Program-made: the position numbers and the translations under genes | From: Lachnospiraceae bacterium | Lineage (GTDB): Bacteria > Bacillota > Clostridia > Lachnospirales > Lachnospiraceae | DNA: 31,929 nt | Reading direction: 5' to 3' | NCBI GenBank assembly: GCA_900751785.1 | Contig: CAADSM010000105.1 | Span: 1 to 31,929 of the forward strand | Part shown: piece after piece, positions 23,988 through 31,929 of the stretch | Position numbering within the stretch: position 1 is the stretch's first letter | How the letters are laid out: every line of letters begins with the position of its first letter | The notes under the pieces: generated by a model | Databases searched by the model: none | Seen by the model: the letters and a program-made list of their open reading frames with translations, nothing else | Told to the model about the DNA's origin: nothing

Positions 23988-25364
23988 ATGAAAAAGAAAA
24001 AAGTAGCTGCACTCGTTCTTACAGCGGCGATGGTAATGTCTCTTGCAGCCTGCGGCAACAACGGCGGCAAAGAGGAGGAAAAAGGCGGCGAGGCGACGGA
24101 CGTCACGATCGACCAGATCACACTTGGCGAGGATTACACAGACCTTGAGGCTGATCTGAAGTTCCTGACACACAAGACAGATGTTGTAGATACAAAATTC
24201 CAGGAATACATAACAGAGTTCCAGAAGATGTATCCGAACATCAATATCGAGTATGAAGGGATCACAGACTATGCAAATGATGTGACCACACGTCTCTCTA
24301 CAGGAGACTGGGGCGACATCTGTATGATCCCGACGACAGTGTCCAAAGATGATCTGGGAGATTACTTCCTTCCGTTGGGAGATACGGCGACTCTGGAAGA
24401 GACATACACTCTGCTGAACAACTTCTCCTATGACGGAAAATCTTACGGAATTCCGTCTATGGCGAACATCCAGGGCGTTGTGTACAACAAAGCGGTGTTT
24501 GAGGAGGCGGGAGTTACAGAAGTTCCGAAGACTCCGGACGAGTTCCTTGACGCGCTTCAGAAGATCAAAGACAACACAGACGCGATCCCGCTGTACACCA
24601 ACTTCGCGGCAGGATGGACAATGAGCGCATGGGACGCATACATTGACGGATGCGCGACAGGCGACACAAGCTTTGGAAACACCGGCCTTGACAAAGGCAA
24701 AGATCCGTTCGCTGACAGAGGCGACCAGACAGGACCGTACGCGGTATACAACACACTGTATGAAGCAGTTTCCCGCGGCCTGACAGAAGAAGATCCGACG
24801 ACAACTGACTGGGAAGGATCCAAAGGTATGATCAATAACGGCGAGATCGGAGTGATGGTGCTCGGTTCATGGGCGCTTCCGCAGATGCAGCAGGCAGGCG
24901 AGAATTCAGACGACATCGGTTATATGCCGTTCCCGATCAGTGTTGACGGAGTACAGTATGCGACAGAAGGGCCGGACTACAACTACGGAATCAATGTAAA
25001 CAGCTCGGCTGACAACCAGATCGCAGCAATGTGCTATATCAAGTTCCTTGTAGAAGAATCCGGATTTGCAGTATCCGAGGGCGGTGTTGACTGTCTGGTA
25101 GACGCAGAGTTCCCGGAGGCGCTGGCAGCATTCCAGTCCGACACAGTTAAGATCATCGTAAATGATCCGGCTCCGGAAGGAGAAGAGACACTTCACAATG
25201 ACATCAACAATGAGTCCGAGCTCGGTCTGAGCGTATCAGGAAAACTTGCTACAGACGTTGTGGAGAACGCGACGACAGGCGGAATGACGATGGACGAGCT
25301 CGCTGCCGAGTGGAACGCGGCATGGACTGCGGCTCAGGAAGAGAACGGTGTTACACCGCAGTAG
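23988..25364 (+). CDS. ABC transporter sugar-binding lipoprotein, probably for mannooligosaccharides
   Basis: The extracellular binding subunit of a carbohydrate importer. The 458-residue protein starts with a lipoprotein signal (lipobox SLAAC, C22 acylated), then an acidic linker and a family 1 solute-binding domain, with typical blocks FQEYITEFQKMYPNINIEYEG, YDGKSYGIPSMANIQGVVYNKAVFEEAGV, and a late GEIGVMVLGSWALPQM. The ribosome binding site is a full AAGGAGG. The specificity for mannooligosaccharides is inferred from the GH130 and epimerase genes downstream. It is followed by a hairpin without a strong U-tract, a common arrangement that lets binding proteins be made in excess over permeases. 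Confidence 0.93.
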   Translation: MKKKKVAALVLTAAMVMSLAACGNNGGKEEEKGGEATDVTIDQITLGEDYTDLEADLKFLTHKTDVVDTKFQEYITEFQKMYPNINIEYEGITDYANDVTTRLSTGDWGDICMIPTTVSKDDLGDYFLPLGDTATLEETYTLLNNFSYDGKSYGIPSMANIQGVVYNKAVFEEAGVTEVPKTPDEFLDALQKIKDNTDAIPLYTNFAAGWTMSAWDAYIDGCATGDTSFGNTGLDKGKDPFADRGDQTGPYAVYNTLYEAVSRGLTEEDPTTTDWEGSKGMINNGEIGVMVLGSWALPQMQQAGENSDDIGYMPFPISVDGVQYATEGPDYNYGINVNSSADNQIAAMCYIKFLVEESGFAVSEGGVDCLVDAEFPEALAAFQSDTVKIIVNDPAPEGEETLHNDINNESELGLSVSGKLATDVVENATTGGMTMDELAAEWNAAWTAAQEENGVTPQ

Positions 25365-25399
25365 GCAGCAGACAGGATTAAAATTACATAAATAAACAG

Positions 25400-25438
25400 T
25401 GCCGCAGCGGCAGCACGACCGATCAGGCTGCTGCGGCA
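25400..25438 (+). other. Intercistronic hairpin between binding protein and permease
   Basis: TGCCGCAGC (25400-25408) pairs with GCTGCGGCA (25430-25438), with further pairing inside. There is no proper U-tract, so it more likely slows mRNA decay or causes partial termination. Confidence 0.65.
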
Positions 25439-25468
25439 TTACTTCCCATAACAGGAAAGGAGAGAGTT

Positions 25469-26461
25469 ATGAGGCAAAAACGATCTTTCCGTGAATGGAT
25501 TACAACAGGAAAAGTAAACCGCAGACTGGTAATGGTTACCTTTATGTTTGTGCCGCTTCTCCTGTTGCTTGTATTTACATACCTTCCCTTTGCAAAGATG
25601 ATCCAGTTCAGCTTCTATGATATGGCGTATCTAGGCGACAGAGAGTGGGTTGGACTTGGAAATTACATAGAAGTATTTACAAGGGACGACTGTTTTCAGG
25701 CGTTGAAGCTCAGCGTCTATTACATGGTGGGCGCATTCGTTCAGCTTGCTCTTGCTCTGTTTTTTGCATCAATATTGAGTACGAAACTGAAAGGTGCGGG
25801 AGTGTTCAAGGGACTGTTATTCTTCCCGTACCTTGTATGTGGTATTGCGGTAGGTTTCATTTTCAAATTCTTCTACACGAGAGGGTTCGTGCTCGATACT
25901 GTCCTGCAGTGGATCGGCTTCGAGCTTGACAATCTGCCGTACTGGTTAAGGGATACAAGCATCAACAATATCTCCCTTGCAGCGACGTCGATCTGGCGTT
26001 ACATGGGGCAGAACATGGTGCTCTTCATCGGAGCGATCATGTCTGTGGACGCGTCCATGTACGAGGCTGCGGATATCGACGGCGCTACCGGATTCCAGAA
26101 ATTTAAATATGTAACATTCCCGAGCATCAAGACGATCATCGTCCTGAACCTGATCCTCTCGATCACAGGTTCTCTGAGTGTATTCGAACCGCCTTATGTA
26201 ACGACGGGCGGCGAATTCGGAACAGGAACTTACTTCGTTATCATGAATGAGCTGGCGCATGAGAGCCAGAAGGTAGGACTTGCATCGGCGATGGCGATCG
26301 TGCTCCTTGTGATCATTCTGATCGCGACGGCGCTCCAGAAGCTGTTCTTCTGGTACTTCTTCGGAGAAGGAGAGAAAGAGGCGTACAGGGTAGTCCGCAA
26401 GAGAAAGAAACGTCAGCAGAAAGAAGCTGCCCTTGCGGCGCAGAAAGGAGGAAGCAGATAA
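25469..26461 (+). CDS. ABC sugar transporter permease 1 (MalF/UgpA type)
   Basis: A 330-residue inner membrane subunit with six main helices. The EAA loop that contacts the ATPase is present as YEAADIDGATGFQKFKYVTFPSI. It ends in a long basic cytoplasmic tail (VRKRKKRQQKEAALAAQKGGSR). No ATPase gene is found in the operon, so the transporter probably uses a shared MsmK/MsiK-type ATPase encoded elsewhere. Its stop codon directly abuts the ATG of the second permease. The ribosome binding site is GGAGAG. Confidence 0.95.
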   Translation: MRQKRSFREWITTGKVNRRLVMVTFMFVPLLLLLVFTYLPFAKMIQFSFYDMAYLGDREWVGLGNYIEVFTRDDCFQALKLSVYYMVGAFVQLALALFFASILSTKLKGAGVFKGLLFFPYLVCGIAVGFIFKFFYTRGFVLDTVLQWIGFELDNLPYWLRDTSINNISLAATSIWRYMGQNMVLFIGAIMSVDASMYEAADIDGATGFQKFKYVTFPSIKTIIVLNLILSITGSLSVFEPPYVTTGGEFGTGTYFVIMNELAHESQKVGLASAMAIVLLVIILIATALQKLFFWYFFGEGEKEAYRVVRKRKKRQQKEAALAAQKGGSR

Positions 26462-27307
26462 ATGACACCGGCAAAGTTAAAGAAAATAATCGTCACCGTA
26501 CTGAAATATGCTGTATTGCTCCTGACTTCTTTTATCGCTGTGCTTCCGCTCGTAAGCTGCGTGATCACCGCGTTTAAGACGCCGGAAGAGTATGCCGGCA
26601 CAAGTGTTATGGATCTGCCGAACAGCTGGCTGTACTTTGAGAACTTCGTACAGGCATGGGATCAGGCGAACATGGGGCTTGCGTTCCGCAACTCTTTCAT
26701 CATCCTTGTGTGCGTGCTGATCGGCGCTGTGCTGATCGGTTCCATGCTTGCCTATGTGCTCAGCAGATTTAAATTCTTCGGAAACGGGCTGATCCGCAAC
26801 TTGTTCCTGTTCGCATCGCTGCTTCCGGGCATCGCGATGCAGGTATCTGTATACCAGATCATGTATACGCTGGGCTGGATCAACAGCCTTCCGGGATATA
26901 TCGTGCTGATGTGCGGAACAGACGTTATCTCAATCTACATCTTCATCCAGTTTTTTGAGAATATCTCAACCTCACTGGACGAGGCGGCGATCATGGACGG
27001 ATGCACCTATTTCGGCGTGTTCTTCCGTATCCTGCTCCCGCTCCTGAAACCGGCGATCATCACAGTTATGATCTTAAAGGGCGTGGGCACATACAACGAG
27101 TACTATACGGCGAACCTGTACCTTCAGGATAAGAACTCTTACGTTACGGTCGCTACATCCCTGTTCAAGTTTACGGGACCTCTCGGCAACCAGTACAACT
27201 ACATCTGCGCGGGCGTTATCATCACCATGATCCCGGCGCTTATCATCTTCATCCTCTGCCAGAAACAGATCTATGGAGGTCTGGCGCAGGGCGCTGTCAA
27301 AGGTTAG
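26462..27307 (+). CDS. ABC sugar transporter permease 2 (MalG type)
   Basis: The second membrane subunit of the importer, 281 residues with six helices. The N-terminal block LPLVSCVITAFKTPEEY and the EAA loop DEAAIMDGCTYFGVFFRILLPLLKPA are typical of the MalG side. The C-terminus ends IYGGLAQGAVKG, as in most carbohydrate permeases of this class. The ATG follows the upstream stop with no gap; AGGAGG lies in the end of permease 1. A short hairpin follows before the first phosphorylase gene. Confidence 0.95.
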   Translation: MTPAKLKKIIVTVLKYAVLLLTSFIAVLPLVSCVITAFKTPEEYAGTSVMDLPNSWLYFENFVQAWDQANMGLAFRNSFIILVCVLIGAVLIGSMLAYVLSRFKFFGNGLIRNLFLFASLLPGIAMQVSVYQIMYTLGWINSLPGYIVLMCGTDVISIYIFIQFFENISTSLDEAAIMDGCTYFGVFFRILLPLLKPAIITVMILKGVGTYNEYYTANLYLQDKNSYVTVATSLFKFTGPLGNQYNYICAGVIITMIPALIIFILCQKQIYGGLAQGAVKG

Positions 27308-27335
27308 GACAGGCACGCGCCGACCGGGCAGAGTG

Positions 27336-27357
27336 CTGCCGCTTACAGCAGCGGCAG
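27336..27357 (+). other. Intercistronic hairpin before the GH130_2 gene
   Basis: CTGCCGC (27336-27342) pairs with GCGGCAG (27351-27357); no U-tract follows. It shares the TGCCGC/GCGGCA stem core with the hairpins at 19173 and 25400. Confidence 0.5.
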
Positions 27358-27393
27358 ATTTACAAAAACGACAGACTATGGAGGCAGTGAATT

Positions 27394-28419
27394 ATGAGTA
27401 ATGTGAAAATCATCGGGCCAAATGTGCCGAATATGCCATGGCAGGACAGGCCGGCAGACAATCATTCAGAACTTCCGGTATGGAGATACAGCGAGAACCC
27501 GATCATCGGGCGCAACCCGGCAAAGGGAGTGGCAAGGATCTTCAACAGCGCGGTCATGCCTTACGGCGACGCATTTATCGGAGTGTTCCGCGGGGAGCAG
27601 ACGAACGGTATCCCGTACATCTATCTCGGGAGAAGCAAGGACGCGATCCACTGGGAATTTGATGAGGAGAAGATCCCGTTCAAAGATGAAAACGGCAACG
27701 AGTTCATGCCGAAATACGCATATGACCCGCGTCTGGTGAAAGTGGAGGACACTTACTATATCATCTGGTGCCAGGACTTCTACGGGGCGTCCATCGGCAT
27801 CGCGAAAACACAGGATTTCAAGACGTTTACAAGGATTGAGAATCCGTTTATCCCGTTTAACAGGAACGCGGTTCTCTTCCCGAGAAAGATCAATGGAAAA
27901 TACATGATGATGTCCCGCCCGAGCGACAGCGGACATACGCCGTTCGGAGATATTTTCATCTCAGAGAGCCCGGATATGGTCTACTGGGGACGTCACCGCC
28001 ACCTGATGAGCAATTCGTCAAACTGGTGGGAGAATGTCAAGATCGGCGGAGGCGCAGCCCCCATCGAGACGAACGAGGGATGGCTCCTCTTCTATCACGG
28101 CGTGACCGGCACCTGCAACGGCTATGTATACAGCATCGGAGGCGCGATCCTCGATATCGACAATCCGTCGGTTGTGAAGTACCGCTGCAGCACCTTCCTT
28201 CTGACTCCGGAGGAGTGGTATGAGGAGCGCGGATTCGTGCCTAACGTCACATTCCCGTGCGCGACGATCCACGACGCGGAAAGCGGAAAGATCGCGATCT
28301 ACTACGGATGCGCGGACACATATGTGGGACTTGCGTTTACGACAGTGGACGAGGTCGTTTCCTATATCAAAGAACACAGCGTCCTGACAGAGACAGATAC
28401 AGAGCCGGGAATCCGATAG
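27394..28419 (+). CDS. GH130_2-like beta-1,4-mannooligosaccharide phosphorylase
   Basis: Cytoplasmic enzyme that cleaves mannooligosaccharides with phosphate, giving mannose 1-phosphate. The 341-residue length fits subfamily 2 (RaMP2-like). Seen: a five-bladed propeller fold pattern, the general-acid motif YAYDPRL (D111), the phosphate-site region NRNAVLFPRKINGKYMMMSRPSD, and GGGAAPIETNEGWLLFYHG and YYGCADTYVGLA near the end. It is distinguished from the third enzyme of the operon, which has the YDMRL motif of subfamily 1. The start has GGAGG at good distance. It lies 86 bases after the permease, and the epimerase starts 15 bases after it. Confidence 0.93.
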   Translation: MSNVKIIGPNVPNMPWQDRPADNHSELPVWRYSENPIIGRNPAKGVARIFNSAVMPYGDAFIGVFRGEQTNGIPYIYLGRSKDAIHWEFDEEKIPFKDENGNEFMPKYAYDPRLVKVEDTYYIIWCQDFYGASIGIAKTQDFKTFTRIENPFIPFNRNAVLFPRKINGKYMMMSRPSDSGHTPFGDIFISESPDMVYWGRHRHLMSNSSNWWENVKIGGGAAPIETNEGWLLFYHGVTGTCNGYVYSIGGAILDIDNPSVVKYRCSTFLLTPEEWYEERGFVPNVTFPCATIHDAESGKIAIYYGCADTYVGLAFTTVDEVVSYIKEHSVLTETDTEPGIR

Positions 28420-28434
28420 GACGGGAGGAAAGAG

Positions 28435-29607
28435 ATGTTTACAGAGGAAATAAGAGAACATCTGACAGAGAAGATCATCCCGTTCTGGGAGAGCCTCAGA
28501 GACGAAGAAAACGGCGGATACTACGGATGGAAAGGCTATGACCTTGCACTGGATAAAAAGGCAGTGAAGGGCTGTATCCTCAACAGCCGGATCCTCTGGT
28601 TCTTCTCCAACAGCTATATGCTGCTGGGCGATGAAAAGCTTCTGGACGATGCGCGCCACGCGTATCTGTTCCTGAGAGACCACTGCATTGACCGGGAAAA
28701 CGGCGGGATCTACTGGTCTGTGACCTGTGACGGGAAGTTGGAGGATACGACGAAGCACACATACAATCAGGCGTTCGCGATCTATGCGCTGTCATCTTAT
28801 TACGACGCGTCGAAAGATCAGGAGGCGCTGGAGACGGCGAAAGAGCTCCGGAAGATTATCGAAGAAAAGTGTAAAGACGAGTACGGCTATCTGGAAGCGT
28901 TCAATATCCGGTTCGAGCCGGAGGAGAACGACAAGCTCTCGGAGAACGGCGTGATCGCGGAGAAGACGATGAATACGCTGCTTCATGTGTTTGAGGCGTA
29001 TACCGAGCTGTACCGGGTAACGAAAGATCCGGAAGTGGCGGAGAATCTCCGTTTTATGCTGGATATCATTGCAGATAAGGTGTACAACCCTGAGGCGGGG
29101 AGACAGGAAGTTTTCTTTGACAGGACGTGGCATACACTGATCGATCTGTACTCCTACGGCCATGATATCGAGACGGCGTGGCTTGTGGACAGGGGGCTGG
29201 AAGTGCTGGATGATCCGGCATACACAGAGAAACTCTCCCCCATTACAAAGACGATCACAAAGAATATCTACGAACGGGCTTACATCGACCATTCCCTCGT
29301 AAACGAGGCGGAAAACGGCGTGGTGGATACCACCCGCGTCTGGTGGGTGCAGGCGGAAGCCGTGGTCGGCTTCCTGAACGGCTGGCAGAAATGTCCGGAG
29401 CATACGGAATATCTGGAAGCGGCCAAAGACATATGGAACTACATCAAGACATATCTTGTGGACAGCCGGGAGGGCTCCGAGTGGTACTGGGCGCTGGATA
29501 AAGACAGAAAGCCCCTGGAGAAACCGATCGTGGAGCCGTGGAAATGTCCGTACCACAACGGCAGGATGTGTATCGAAGTGATCAGGAGGATGCAGGAGAA
29601 TGCATAG
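28435..29607 (+). CDS. Mannobiose/cellobiose 2-epimerase (AGE family)
   Basis: Converts beta-1,4-mannobiose to mannosyl-glucose by epimerising the reducing-end sugar. The 390-residue all-helical barrel protein matches the Ruminococcus albus cellobiose 2-epimerase in length and, as recalled, in the numbered active-site residues: R52, H243, E246, W249, W304, E308 and H374 are all found at those positions. H184 is also present. No signal peptide, so it acts in the cytosol. Its position between the two GH130 enzymes points to mannobiose as the natural substrate, feeding the following phosphorylase, whose start it overlaps by 8 bases. Confidence 0.95.
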   Translation: MFTEEIREHLTEKIIPFWESLRDEENGGYYGWKGYDLALDKKAVKGCILNSRILWFFSNSYMLLGDEKLLDDARHAYLFLRDHCIDRENGGIYWSVTCDGKLEDTTKHTYNQAFAIYALSSYYDASKDQEALETAKELRKIIEEKCKDEYGYLEAFNIRFEPEENDKLSENGVIAEKTMNTLLHVFEAYTELYRVTKDPEVAENLRFMLDIIADKVYNPEAGRQEVFFDRTWHTLIDLYSYGHDIETAWLVDRGLEVLDDPAYTEKLSPITKTITKNIYERAYIDHSLVNEAENGVVDTTRVWWVQAEAVVGFLNGWQKCPEHTEYLEAAKDIWNYIKTYLVDSREGSEWYWALDKDRKPLEKPIVEPWKCPYHNGRMCIEVIRRMQENA

Positions 29608-30769
29608 ACAGTATTATATCGAGCAGGAAAAAGTAGAAAAACTGATCAGCAGAAAGAATCAGAAAACAGATTTTTACAACGGGATCTATGACCGCTATCA
29701 GTATCCGGTGCTGACAAGAGAGTTCGCTCCGGTGCACTGGAGATATGACCTGAACGAAGAGACGAATCCGTATTTCATGGAGCGCCTCGGCATCAACGCG
29801 GTGATGAACTCCGGTGCGATTGAGCTGAACGGGAAGTTTTATCTCGTAGTGAGAGTGGAGGGGAATGACAGGAAGTCATTCTTCGCAGTGGCGGAGAGCG
29901 ACAACGGGATCGACGGTTTCCGCTTCTGGGATTATCCGGTCGTGCTGCCGGATACCTGCCCGGAGGAGACGAACGTATATGACATGCGTCTGACAAAGCA
30001 TGAGGACGGCTGGATCTACGGCGTGTTCTGTTCCGAGAGCAAGGATCAGGAGAACCCGGATCTGTCCGCAGCGGTCGCGGCGGCGGGAATCGTCCGCACG
30101 AAAGACTTAAAGACATGGGAGCGTCTGGATAATCTGACGACGCTTCGCTCTCCCCAGCAGAGAAACGTTGTCCTCCATCCGGAGTTCGTAGACGGGAAGT
30201 ATGCGTTCTATACGAGACCGATGGACGGATTTATCGAAACCGGAAGCGGCGGCGGGATCGGCTTTGGTCTGTGCGATGATATCGAGCACGCGGTGATCGA
30301 TGAGGAGAAGATCATCAGCCGCAGAGTGTACCACACGCTGACCGAGTCCAAAAACGGCGCGGGCGCGGTTCCCTTTAAAGGGAAGAAATGCTGGATCCAT
30401 ATCGCCCACGGCGTGCGCAATACGGCGGCGGGACTCAGATATGTGCTCTATGCGTTCGCGACAGACCTGAACGATCCGTCGAAGCTGATCGCGCAGCCGT
30501 CCGGCGTGTTCCTCGTACCGCTTGGGAATGAGCGGGTAGGAGACGTCTCCAATGTGGTCTTCACAAACGGTGCAATTGCAAGGGAGAACGGAGATGTGTA
30601 TATCTACTATGCTTCCTGCGATACGCGGATGCATGTGGCAACGACGACCATTGACAAGCTGGAAGATTACCTCTTCAACACACCGGAAGACCCGCTGCGT
30701 TCGCCGGACTGCGTAAAGCAGAGATGTGAACTGATCAGCAGGAATCTGGAATTGATGAAAAATATGTAG
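29600..30769 (+). CDS. GH130_1-like 4-O-beta-mannosylglucose phosphorylase
   Basis: Splits mannosyl-beta-1,4-glucose with phosphate into mannose 1-phosphate and glucose. The 389-residue length and N-terminal extension fit subfamily 1 (RaMP1, BfMGP). The general acid lies in VYDMRL (D128); other family blocks are [38 protein letters not shown] and [20 protein letters not shown]. The ATG overlaps the epimerase end; AGGAGG lies 10 bases upstream inside that gene. With the epimerase and GH130_2 it completes the cytoplasmic mannan pathway. Confidence 0.95.
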   Translation: MHRQYYIEQEKVEKLISRKNQKTDFYNGIYDRYQYPVLTREFAPVHWRYDLNEETNPYFMERLGINAVMNSGAIELNGKFYLVVRVEGNDRKSFFAVAESDNGIDGFRFWDYPVVLPDTCPEETNVYDMRLTKHEDGWIYGVFCSESKDQENPDLSAAVAAAGIVRTKDLKTWERLDNLTTLRSPQQRNVVLHPEFVDGKYAFYTRPMDGFIETGSGGGIGFGLCDDIEHAVIDEEKIISRRVYHTLTESKNGAGAVPFKGKKCWIHIAHGVRNTAAGLRYVLYAFATDLNDPSKLIAQPSGVFLVPLGNERVGDVSNVVFTNGAIARENGDVYIYYASCDTRMHVATTTIDKLEDYLFNTPEDPLRSPDCVKQRCELISRNLELMKNM

Positions 30770-30787
30770 TGTAGCAGCCCGGCATCA

Positions 30788-30834
30788 GGGAGCGGGAGTA
30801 GTCTGTATGCAGATACAGACCGGCTCCCGTTCCC
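30788..30834 (+). other. Intercistronic hairpin after the GH130_1 gene
   Basis: An imperfect 47-base stem-loop: the top stem GTCTGTAT/ATACAGAC and a lower stem CGGGAG/CTCCCG, with GGGA/TCCC at the base. A second GC-rich inverted repeat follows directly. No U-tract is seen, so this is a likely processing or attenuation point before the distal genes. Confidence 0.55.
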
Positions 30835-30901
30835 CGGCGCCGCCGGGAAACGCCGATTGAAGCGGAAAACGGCGTTAAAAAGGATCAGGAGAGTGATAGA
30901 A

Positions 30902-31555
30902 ATGATCTTCAGAAGATACCTTGACGACATCAGAGAAAAAACGGCGGATATGAGTGTAAGGCAGAAGATTTCCTATGTGATCACCTATTACTGGTATCAC
31001 ATTCTTATTATTGTTTCTATCATTGCCCTGATCTTTTTTCTTGTCCGGTTCTATGTGTTCGGCAATCAGAAGCCGCAGTTCGAGTGTGTGATCGTCGATC
31101 AGGAGATGGACGATGAAAGGGACACGCGGATCGCACGGTCGTTCGCAGAAGCCGAAGGGTTGGATGAAGAACTGGTCGTGGTGGATTCGGACTTCGTATT
31201 CTCCTACGGGGATCTGAAACTGGACGGGGTCAATGAGAGCTCCTACGATAAGTTCTTCCTCAAATGGCAGAATGAAGAGATCGATGCGGTCATCCTTTCC
31301 GAGAGTATGTACCGGTTCTGCCGCGAGATGCGCGGGGAGTTCCGCAGCCTGGACGGGATGGATGTTTCCGGATTCGAGACTTATGAGGACGGAGGAAAGA
31401 CGACCGCAGTCGTGCTCGGCAAGGACAAGTTCATGGAGGCTGCCACCGGCAGGACGGATGAGAAGCTGCTGCTGGCATTTCCGGACAACGGGCGGCACGG
31501 CGATCTGTGCGAAGCGTTTCTGGAGTGTATGAAAGAGAAAGCAGATGAATTTTAA
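30902..31555 (+). CDS. Single-pass membrane-anchored protein of unknown function in the mannan operon
   Basis: A 217-residue protein: a short, charged cytoplasmic N-terminus (1-28), one membrane helix (about 29-51, YYWYHILIIVSIIALIFFLVRF) and an exported domain of about 165 residues that begins FGNQKPQFECVIVDQ. The exported domain has alternating beta strands and helices (EFRSLDGMDVSGFETYE, TTAVVLGKDKFMEAA), loosely resembling a lobe of a solute-binding protein; this is speculation. No family is recognised. The ATG at 30902 is chosen over 30857 because AGGAG lies upstream at suitable spacing. It is placed between the phosphorylase and the acetylesterase genes, so a role in sugar sensing or uptake is possible. 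Confidence 0.85.
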   Translation: MIFRRYLDDIREKTADMSVRQKISYVITYYWYHILIIVSIIALIFFLVRFYVFGNQKPQFECVIVDQEMDDERDTRIARSFAEAEGLDEELVVVDSDFVFSYGDLKLDGVNESSYDKFFLKWQNEEIDAVILSESMYRFCREMRGEFRSLDGMDVSGFETYEDGGKTTAVVLGKDKFMEAATGRTDEKLLLAFPDNGRHGDLCEAFLECMKEKADEF

Positions 31556-31588
31556 AGTGAAAACAGGAATGACAGGAGGGACAGTCAG

Positions 31589-31929
31589 ATGAGGATCGAT
31601 GCTGACAATACTAAACTTCAATATACAGGAAGGATCGACAGGAGCAATCCGAAAGAACCGCTCTTTATCTATCCGTGCACATCGGTGCGCATCCGGTTTA
31701 CCGGAAGTATGCTTAAGGCATATGTAAGAAATCAGAACCTCTACTGGGAGAACAGCCTGGGGTGCGTGATCGATGGCGCTCTGTTAAAGTTAGATCTTCC
31801 GAAAGAAGGAGAGGCGGCGCTGGAGATCCCGGTGCATCCCGCGAAGCACAATGACGGGCAGGAGGATCGCGGGTATCATGACGCGCTGCTCTTTAAACGG
31901 CAGGGAGCCTGCCATGAGGGGAAGTTCCC
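31589..31929 (+). CDS. CE2-type acetylesterase, N-terminal part (cut by window edge)
   Basis: The first 113 residues of a gene that continues outside the window. The visible part matches the N-terminal beta-sandwich of carbohydrate esterase family 2, with KLQYTGRIDRSNPKEPLFIYPCTSVRIRFTG at the start and ALLFKRQGACHEGKF at the edge; the SGNH catalytic domain would follow. CE2 enzymes remove acetyl groups from mannan or xylan sugars, and a CE2 enzyme belongs to the characterised Roseburia intestinalis mannan locus. No signal peptide is seen, so it would work on imported oligosaccharides. AGGAGGG lies 9 bases before the ATG. Confidence 0.85.
   Translation, partial: MRIDADNTKLQYTGRIDRSNPKEPLFIYPCTSVRIRFTGSMLKAYVRNQNLYWENSLGCVIDGALLKLDLPKEGEAALEIPVHPAKHNDGQEDRGYHDALLFKRQGACHEGKF

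Overview
The window looks like a chromosome segment from a gut Lachnospiraceae-type Firmicute (Clostridia). The signs are strong AAGGAGG-type ribosome binding sites, AT-rich sigma-A promoters in front of moderately GC-rich genes, ECF vitamin transporter S components without their own energising genes, a SleB-type hydrolase, and a mannan-degradation locus of the kind described in Roseburia. The species cannot be named from sequence alone. No rRNA, tRNA, CRISPR array, prophage or transposase gene was seen.

Positions 1-16.7 kb hold housekeeping and small accessory genes: a membrane protein cut by the left edge, an RluA/RluD-type pseudouridine synthase, tex, bioY with a BirA-type operator on its promoter, a three-gene cluster (DUF5685-like protein, J-domain protein, membrane protein), ribU behind an FMN riboswitch, a secreted SleB-type hydrolase, a GNAT acetyltransferase, a small histidine-rich membrane protein that resembles a minimal b-type cytochrome, a lipoprotein, nudC with a bacteriohemerythrin, a sugar O-acetyltransferase overlapping pepT, a MATE exporter preceded by a 38-codon ORF, and a small unknown protein. 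Several intergenic gaps carry notable palindromes: a 150-bp element with TA-flanked 15-bp terminal inverted repeats, a 42-nt palindrome, and a perfect 40-bp stem-loop.

Positions 16.9-31.9 kb form a coherent beta-mannan/galactomannan oligosaccharide utilisation locus. A GH36 alpha-galactosidase and two tandem LacI-type regulators form the first group. A minus-strand group holds a small SGNH hydrolase, an AEC-family transporter and a YesL/DUF624 protein. The main plus-strand operon encodes a lipoprotein sugar-binding protein, two ABC permeases, a GH130_2-like mannooligosaccharide phosphorylase, a mannobiose/cellobiose 2-epimerase, a GH130_1-like mannosylglucose phosphorylase, an unknown membrane-anchored protein and the start of a CE2-type acetylesterase cut by the right edge.

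Inferred working: short, possibly acetylated and galactosylated mannooligosaccharides are bound and imported. An ATPase encoded elsewhere would power uptake, since none is present here. Galactose is removed by GH36 and acetyl groups by the esterases. GH130_2 then phosphorolyses longer chains, the epimerase turns Man-Man into Man-Glc, and GH130_1 splits that to mannose 1-phosphate and glucose. No endo-mannanase is in the window. An 18-bp perfect inverted repeat between the divergent groups is the best candidate operator for one of the LacI proteins.
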